Source: an uncultured Mollicutes bacterium (GTDB lineage: Bacteria > Bacillota_I > Bacilli_A > ML615J-28 > CAG-313). From it: a stretch of DNA of 64,000 nt. Below are positions 60,280 through 64,000 of the stretch, in pieces (within the stretch, counting starts at the first letter, position 1; the number at the start of each line of letters is the position of its first letter). The DNA lies in assembly GCA_900539265.1 (NCBI GenBank), contig UQBM01000005.1, forward strand, positions 18,365 to 82,364. The letters are read 5' to 3'. The position numbers and the translations under genes were made by a program. The notes under the pieces were generated by a model. That model saw only the letters and a program-made list of their open reading frames with translations. It had not been told where the DNA came from and searched no databases.

Positions 60280-60768
60280 ATGAAGGTTTTAAAAAAGCAA
60301 ACAAATAGTAAAATGTGTTATATTTGTGGGATGGATAATCCTTTTGGTTTAAAAGCACCATTTTATGAAATGGAAGATGGTAGTCTAGTAAGTATTTTTG
60401 AATATAAAGCAATGCATCAAAGTTATCCTGGACGCACTCATGGTGGATTGATTACCGCAATGTTAGATGAAGTTGCTGGTCGAGCTATTTGGATTACAGA
60501 ACCAACAACATGGGGTGTAACAATGGATTTAAATGTTAAATTTAGAAAAATTGTTCCCTACGATGTCAAACTAAAAGCGGTTGGCAAGATTATCAAAAAT
60601 ACAAAAAGAGGTTTTGTTGGTGATGCAAAAATTTATGATATGGAAGGAAATATTTTGGCAGAAGCCGAAGTAACATATATAAAATTGCCTATTGAAAAAA
60701 TAGCTAATAGTGATATTCATGAGGATGTGAACACTTATTGTCCAGATGATGTTACGGAAATTAATTAA
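60280..60768 (+). CDS. hotdog-fold thioesterase (PaaI/YiiD-like)
   Basis: The 162-residue single hotdog domain has SYPGRTHGGLITAMLDEVAGRAIW, where H..GG..a.l.De is the catalytic signature of the PaaI/DUF4442 thioesterase superfamily. VTMDLNVKFRKIVPYD follows. A preceding C..C..DNPFGL motif at 14-24 matches a subgroup of acyl-CoA thioesterases. Likely hydrolyses acyl- or aroyl-CoA; substrate unknown. Confidence 0.82.
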   Translation: MKVLKKQTNSKMCYICGMDNPFGLKAPFYEMEDGSLVSIFEYKAMHQSYPGRTHGGLITAMLDEVAGRAIWITEPTTWGVTMDLNVKFRKIVPYDVKLKAVGKIIKNTKRGFVGDAKIYDMEGNILAEAEVTYIKLPIEKIANSDIHEDVNTYCPDDVTEIN

Positions 60769-60796
60769 CAATTTCCTTAAATGGGGAATTGTTTAT

Positions 60797-60883
60797 GCAA
60801 TCGTGGCGGAATAGGTAGACGCGCTACTTTGAGGGGGTAGTGTTCTAATGGACGTGTGAGTTCGAGTCTCATCGATTGCACCA
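60797..60883 (+). tRNA. tRNA-Leu (anticodon GAG)
   Basis: 87-nt class II tRNA. Acceptor GCAATCG / CGATTGC is perfect, anticodon stem CTACT / GGTAG has loop TTGAGGG (anticodon GAG), there is a long variable arm and a TTCGAGT T-loop, and CCA is encoded. Confidence 0.95.
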
Positions 60884-60894
60884 TGTTATACTAA

Positions 60895-60952
60895 CAAAAA
60901 GGATATTTTCCTTTTAAAACCCTAAAAAACGCAAGTAATTTAGGGCTTTTTA
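60895..60952 (+). terminator. two hairpins downstream of tRNA-Leu
   Basis: AAAAGGA / TCCTTTT, then CCCTAAA / TTTAGGG (60920-60926 and 60939-60945) followed by CTTTTT. The second is a good intrinsic terminator and heads the first copy of the 3-copy repeat. Confidence 0.7.
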
Positions 60953-61045
60953 ATATATTTAAAAATTTAAAAAAAGGACAAAAATATCTCATACTTTAGA
61001 GGATATTTTTTTAATTTTTTGCATTTGGGAAGATTCGAACTATTA
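60920..61045. repeat. diverged 3-copy repeat, copy 1
   Basis: Terminator hairpin, then GGACAAAAATAT..., TTTTAATTTTTTGCATT and GATTCGAAC. The same order occurs in copies 2 and 3. Confidence 0.4.
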
Positions 61046-61185
61046 AAAAGAATAAAAATTAAATGAATCAATTGCGATTATAGTAAGTGGATTGATTATT
61101 GAAGAAAATATATAAAATAAATCCAAAAACACGATTTGGATTTATTTTTTTAAAAAAACAAAATATCCTTTTTGTTAATAAAAGA

Positions 61186-61430
61186 CATGATTTTTGTACG
61201 AAAAGACTCGGTTAGACAGAAAAGTCTTAAAAAGTTCTAAAACATAAGATTTTTAGAACTTTTTTTATTGTTTTTTATGCGTTTTTGTACAAATTTGTTT
61301 AGTAAAAAAATAATAAAAAGATTTCCATTTTAAGACTCGTTTTATACTGTTTTTTGAAAAAATAAGATTTGAACTCACAAATAAATTAATTATAAATATT
61401 TTTTATTAAATCATTAAAAAAAGATAATGA
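61186..61430. repeat. diverged 3-copy repeat, copy 2
   Basis: ATGATTTTTGTACGAAAAG, an AAAAGTTCTAAAA / TTTTTAGAACTTTT hairpin, TTTTAAGACTCGTTTT and GATTTGAACTCACA. Aligns with 62608-62850 along its whole length. Confidence 0.6.
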
Positions 61431-61565
61431 ATATGATATAATATGTTTAAGAAATATATCTTTAAATAAAAGTAAGTGACAACCAAATAAAAAATATCTT
61501 GGAAATCGTCTATTACCTCATCATCGAGGATTTAAATAAATTGTGGTTACAAAGGGGGATGGTTT

Positions 61566-62156
61566 ATGGAAGAAAATTTAATTTATGAATGGGATAAAAT
61601 GAATGATTATCAAAAGAAAATATCAATGTTAGCTTATATTATAGAGCGAGCTTTAAATTGTTATAATCATTTAAACGATTTTTTAAGTTTTATGGATACT
61701 AATCTTGATGAGATAAATTATGCACCATCATTTTTAGTAGAGTGTTTTGATTCAATGCGTTATAAACTAATCATGTTATCTGCTAAAGTGTTTGATGAAT
61801 CAAAAGATGCAATTGGGATTATGAAAATTTTTAATATGGGAGAGCAAATGTCTAGCTATCCATCCATTAAAACATTTAAAAGAAATGTAGAAATTGAATA
61901 TGCAAAATATGAAGAAGAAATTAAAAGTCTTAGAATTTTAAGAGATAAAGAATATGCACATACAGATAAAAAATTTTTATTAAATCCAATTGAAATTGAA
62001 ACAACATCTTTATTAGATAATTTAAGTGGAATGTTAAATTGGGCTTGGAAAGCATTAAATCGATTAATGCATTGTACAGGTGCAACACTTGTTGATCCAA
62101 TTCCTACGCATAAAGATTTTGGTAAAATGATTAGTTTAATCAAAAATAACAAGTAG
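61566..62156 (+). CDS. HEPN / AbiU2-like protein
   Basis: This 196-residue helical protein has the HEPN RNase motif R-x5-H in SLRILRDKEYAHTD (about residue 125-131) and the AbiU2-like layout: Leu-rich N-terminal helices, MRYKLIMLSAKVFDESKDAIGIMKIF, then the RxxxxxH helix. HEPN proteins of this group act in phage exclusion or toxin-antitoxin systems as ribonucleases. No nucleotidyltransferase partner is adjacent. A GGGGGAT ribosome binding site precedes the ATG. It lies between repeat copies 2 and 3, a defence-like accessory island. Confidence 0.7.
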   Translation: MEENLIYEWDKMNDYQKKISMLAYIIERALNCYNHLNDFLSFMDTNLDEINYAPSFLVECFDSMRYKLIMLSAKVFDESKDAIGIMKIFNMGEQMSSYPSIKTFKRNVEIEYAKYEEEIKSLRILRDKEYAHTDKKFLLNPIEIETTSLLDNLSGMLNWAWKALNRLMHCTGATLVDPIPTHKDFGKMISLIKNNK

Positions 62157-62195
62157 TTTATTTGGTTTAGTTAATATAAAACCACTTGAGGAAAG

Positions 62196-62405
62196 ATGTA
62201 CTCTTTAACTGCAAAGAAAATGTTTGAACAATTACTTATGAATAATGGAAGTAATGCATTAGAAATAATAGTTGCATTCATTAAACTCGTAAGTAAATCC
62301 ATTCAATTAGATCTTGTTGATACAAAAGAAGCCACAAGAATAATCCAATGTGCTAATTTTAAAATAGCTGTCTCTAATGAAGAAAAAAAGAACTTGAAAA
62401 AGTAA
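62196..62405 (+). CDS. 69-residue helical protein, doubtful
   Basis: Helical (KMFEQLLMNNGSNALEIIVAFIKLVSKSIQLDLVDTKEATRIIQ). The AGGAAAG upstream is only about one base from the ATG, which is poor spacing, so the start may be wrong or the gene may be a relic. It is 39 bases after the HEPN gene and could be its partner. Unrecognised. Confidence 0.4.
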   Translation: MYSLTAKKMFEQLLMNNGSNALEIIVAFIKLVSKSIQLDLVDTKEATRIIQCANFKIAVSNEEKKNLKK

Positions 62406-63078
62406 TTTTTGATTGCGAAAATTGAAAGATTGTTATTAAGAATTAATCATATTGTTATGTTGAAAATAATTAATAATAAGAGACGCTAACTTACCAACAA
62501 TGGAAGAATGCAAAGTCTTTTTATATATAAATATAGAGGTAAGCACTTTTTATGTAGAGTATGAAAGATTTGAAAGTCGTGCGCAGATTCTATCAAAAGG
62601 TTTATCCTTGCTATGATTTTTGCACGAAAAGGCTATGCTAGATAAAAGATTTTTAAAAAGTTCTAAAATCACTCGGTTTCAGGGCTTTTTTTTGTTTTTA
62701 TAGATTTTTGAGCAAATGTGTTTAAAAAAGTGACAAAAAGATTTATATTTTAGGCTCGTTTTTAAGCATTTAAAAAAAAGGTTTGAACACACAAAATCTT
62801 AATAATTATAATTATGAATTATTTTATTAAATTAGTTTGAAAAGGATAAATTATTTGTTTGAGTAATAAAAAATATAAATTTGAAATATCACAGCAATTG
62901 CGAGAATAGTTGTAGAAATAACTATCCTTTGCTATAATATATGTTGGAAAAGCTATACTCGTTATTCCATCAATAAGATGGTCTATTAATATTGATTATT
63001 TAAATTTTAACATGATAAATAAACCTAATTTGCTTTTCTATTAAAAAATATTTTTTCTATTAAGAGAGGGAGGATAAA
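62406..63078. other. gene-free spacer with repeat copy 3
   Basis: About 670 bases with no credible ORF. It contains repeat copy 3 and a GGAGGATAAAATG ribosome binding site for the next gene at its end. Confidence 0.5.
62608..62850. repeat. diverged 3-copy repeat, copy 3
   Basis: TGATTTTTGCACGAAAAGGC, a hairpin ending GGGCTTTTTTTT, TTTTAGGCTCGTTTTTAAGC and GGTTTGAACACACAAAA. Same order as copies 1 and 2. Confidence 0.6.
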
Positions 63079-63554
63079 ATGAAATATCTTTTACCAGATG
63101 TGATTTATCCAAATGTTTACAATGAAGAACGTGAAAATTCAATTCAACGTCAGTATAAATTATATGATTTATATTTAAAAAGAATAAAATCCAAAATAGG
63201 TCAAAAATTATATGAGTATTATCATATTGCTGATAGATTTCACGATTATAGTATCGAGAAAATAGCTTTCTGTAATGCAAAAGAAAAGGAAAAAAGCTTT
63301 ATTGAATTAAATCTAAATTTTTATAATGATATTTTTTATAGACTTACTTTTTTTCAAATAAGAAAATATACTATTGAATATTCTCCAGAGGAAAAATATT
63401 ATAAAAATATGGAAAAGAAAAGGGCATTGAAGAAATAGTATTATGTGAAATAGGGTATGAAAAGGGATATAATTTTATTAATTTTTGTACAGCAGATGAA
63501 ACTGAAGTGTCGATTTATTTCAAGCAATTTAAAATTGAAGAAAAAGAAAAATAG
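63079..63554 (+). pseudogene. small unknown protein gene with a frameshift near its 3' end
   Basis: 63079-63438 encodes 119 residues (LLPDVIYPNVYNEERENSIQRQY, KIGQKLYEYYHIADRFHDYSI). In the other frame from about 63411 comes a natural-looking continuation, GIEEIVLCEIGYEKGYNFINFC and TEVSIYFKQFKIEEKEK, to a stop at 63554. A one-base indel around 63400-63425 would join them into about 158 residues. I recognise no named function. GGAGG precedes the start. Confidence 0.6.
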
Positions 63555-63868
63555 TATGAATGCTCTCAAAAAAAGTCAATTTTTCACTCATGAATTGGAA
63601 AATTTCTTTGTAGTAAATAATTCATGATTAGGAATACGGAAAATATTATGTAAACACAACAGAAAGAAAAATGGGGATCCCATTTGTTAAGGAATCGGAA
63701 ATAGCATTTGTTGCATTTTCCTTATCCCGCTAAAATTGTGCAACAAAAATGAAGAATGTTGCACAAATGCAACACATATTTTTCTTTAAAATTATACTGA
63801 ATAATTTGATTTTTAATTTTTCAATGCATATCTTTTGCATTTCATAGTATAGATTTTATGTAAAATAC
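63555..63868. other. gene-free stretch rich in hairpins
   Basis: Contains TCATGAATT / AATTCATGA (63588-63627), GGAAATAGCA-type / TGCATTTTCC (63697-63720), and four alternating TGTTGCA and TGCAACA half-sites (63709-63774). No ORF. See findings. Confidence 0.5.
63736..63774. promoter_or_regulatory. mutually exclusive hairpins from alternating TGTTGCA / TGCAACA sites
   Basis: TTGTGCAAC / GTTGCACAA (63736-63744 and 63758-63766) competes with TGTTGCA / TGCAACA (63757-63763 and 63768-63774). Such overlap is typical of attenuators, or of repeated binding sites. Confidence 0.45.
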
Positions 63869-63903
63869 TTGACATTTTAGGATTTTGCTAGTATTATAAT
63901 ACG
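63869..63903 (+). promoter_or_regulatory. promoter at window end
   Basis: TTGACA, 17 bp, TATTAT (TATAAT three bases further). GGAGG at 63940 follows, but no start codon is clear before the window ends. Confidence 0.65.
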
Positions 63904-64000
63904 ATTTAGTGAAGATACATACTAAATGAACGGAAAGATGGAGGTTAACTATTAATAATCAAGTAAAACGATAAAATAATTTTTATTGTATAAAAAATGA

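Larger units (their letters stand above)
60884..61565. other. gene-free spacer downstream of tRNA-Leu with repeat copies 1 and 2
   Basis: About 680 bases without a credible ORF. It contains terminator hairpins, T-arm-like relics (GATTCGAAC at about 61032 and GATTTGAAC at about 61366), and a promoter-like TTAAAA, 17, TATAAT just before 61440 that probably serves the HEPN gene. Confidence 0.5.

Noticed and set aside
61020..61045. Possible tRNA gene around GATTCGAAC
   Set aside because: The T stem does not pair properly and no acceptor, D or anticodon arm can be built. At most a relic.
1..64000. Mollicute-type recoding of UGA to Trp
   Set aside because: UGA ends many intact genes (for example rsmD, livG and the Zot-like gene) and Trp positions in conserved motifs use UGG.
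1..64000. CRISPR arrays or IS transposases
   Set aside because: No regularly spaced repeats of 24-40 bases and no transposase motifs were seen on either strand.

Overview
The window is a very AT-rich bacterial chromosome segment using the standard bacterial code: UGA terminates many genes, for example the rsmD-like gene at 8360, and Trp is UGG. Gene content and order (rsmD-coaD-ylbJ-like; tig-clpX-lon; secG-rnr-smpB), strong Shine-Dalgarno sites and TTGACA-17-TATAAT promoters point to a low-GC Firmicutes/Bacilli lineage, plausibly a gut clade near the Mollicutes or Erysipelotrichia. A LysM amidase and lysA suggest that peptidoglycan is present. The species cannot be named from the sequence alone.

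Layout. 1-10.4 kb: ABC exporters, lysA, small proteins, rsmD-coaD, a YlbJ-like membrane protein and an amidase. 10.8-28.8 kb: a mobile region at tRNA-Arg(UCU). 28.9-33.9 kb: a branched-chain amino acid (Liv) ABC transporter. 34.1-43.5 kb: a phosphate block (Na/Pi symporter, PhoB/PhoR-type two-component system, pstS, a pyridoxal-kinase-like gene, pstC-pstA-pstB, phoU). 43.7-47.4 kb: two ABC-2 export pairs. 47.6-60.8 kb: Sfp-type transferase, DUF885 lipoprotein, trigger factor, ClpX, Lon, SecG, RNase R, SmpB, TPR protein, thioesterase and tRNA-Leu(GAG). 60.9-64 kb: a decaying accessory region with a HEPN/AbiU2-like gene, a frameshifted gene, diverged repeats and hairpins.

The most interesting part is the tRNA-Arg region. 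Element B (about 14.08-28.81 kb) reads as a complete filamentous-phage (inovirus-like) prophage. It has a tyrosine integrase, a Rep_trans-type replication initiator, a Zot/pI-like assembly ATPase, several tiny membrane proteins, a 63-residue major-coat-like protein followed by a hairpin terminator, and two large surface proteins with signal peptides and C-terminal membrane anchors. Element A (about 10.80-14.08 kb) is integrated in tandem. It keeps only the presumptive control region, a short cargo block, the 3' part of one surface-protein gene and the attachment-proximal gene. Its two internal deletions are readable: a fusion of two genes that are 3.9 kb apart in B, and a collapse between 18-bp direct repeats. 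It looks like a chromosomal counterpart of filamentous-phage 'miniphage' or satellite genomes. Both elements share a compact control module: promoter, hairpin with a covarying stem and constant C-rich loop, second promoter, branched RNA fold and T-tract. This is the best candidate for an undescribed cis-acting or small-RNA system.

How the genes fit together: the phosphate block pairs uptake (PstSCAB, Na/Pi symporter) with sensing (PhoB/PhoR-like, PhoU). The tig-clpX-lon block handles folding and proteolysis. rnr-smpB belongs to ribosome rescue and RNA decay, though no tmRNA gene was seen here. Phage genes run mostly leftward from the tRNA, with a short rightward cargo block.
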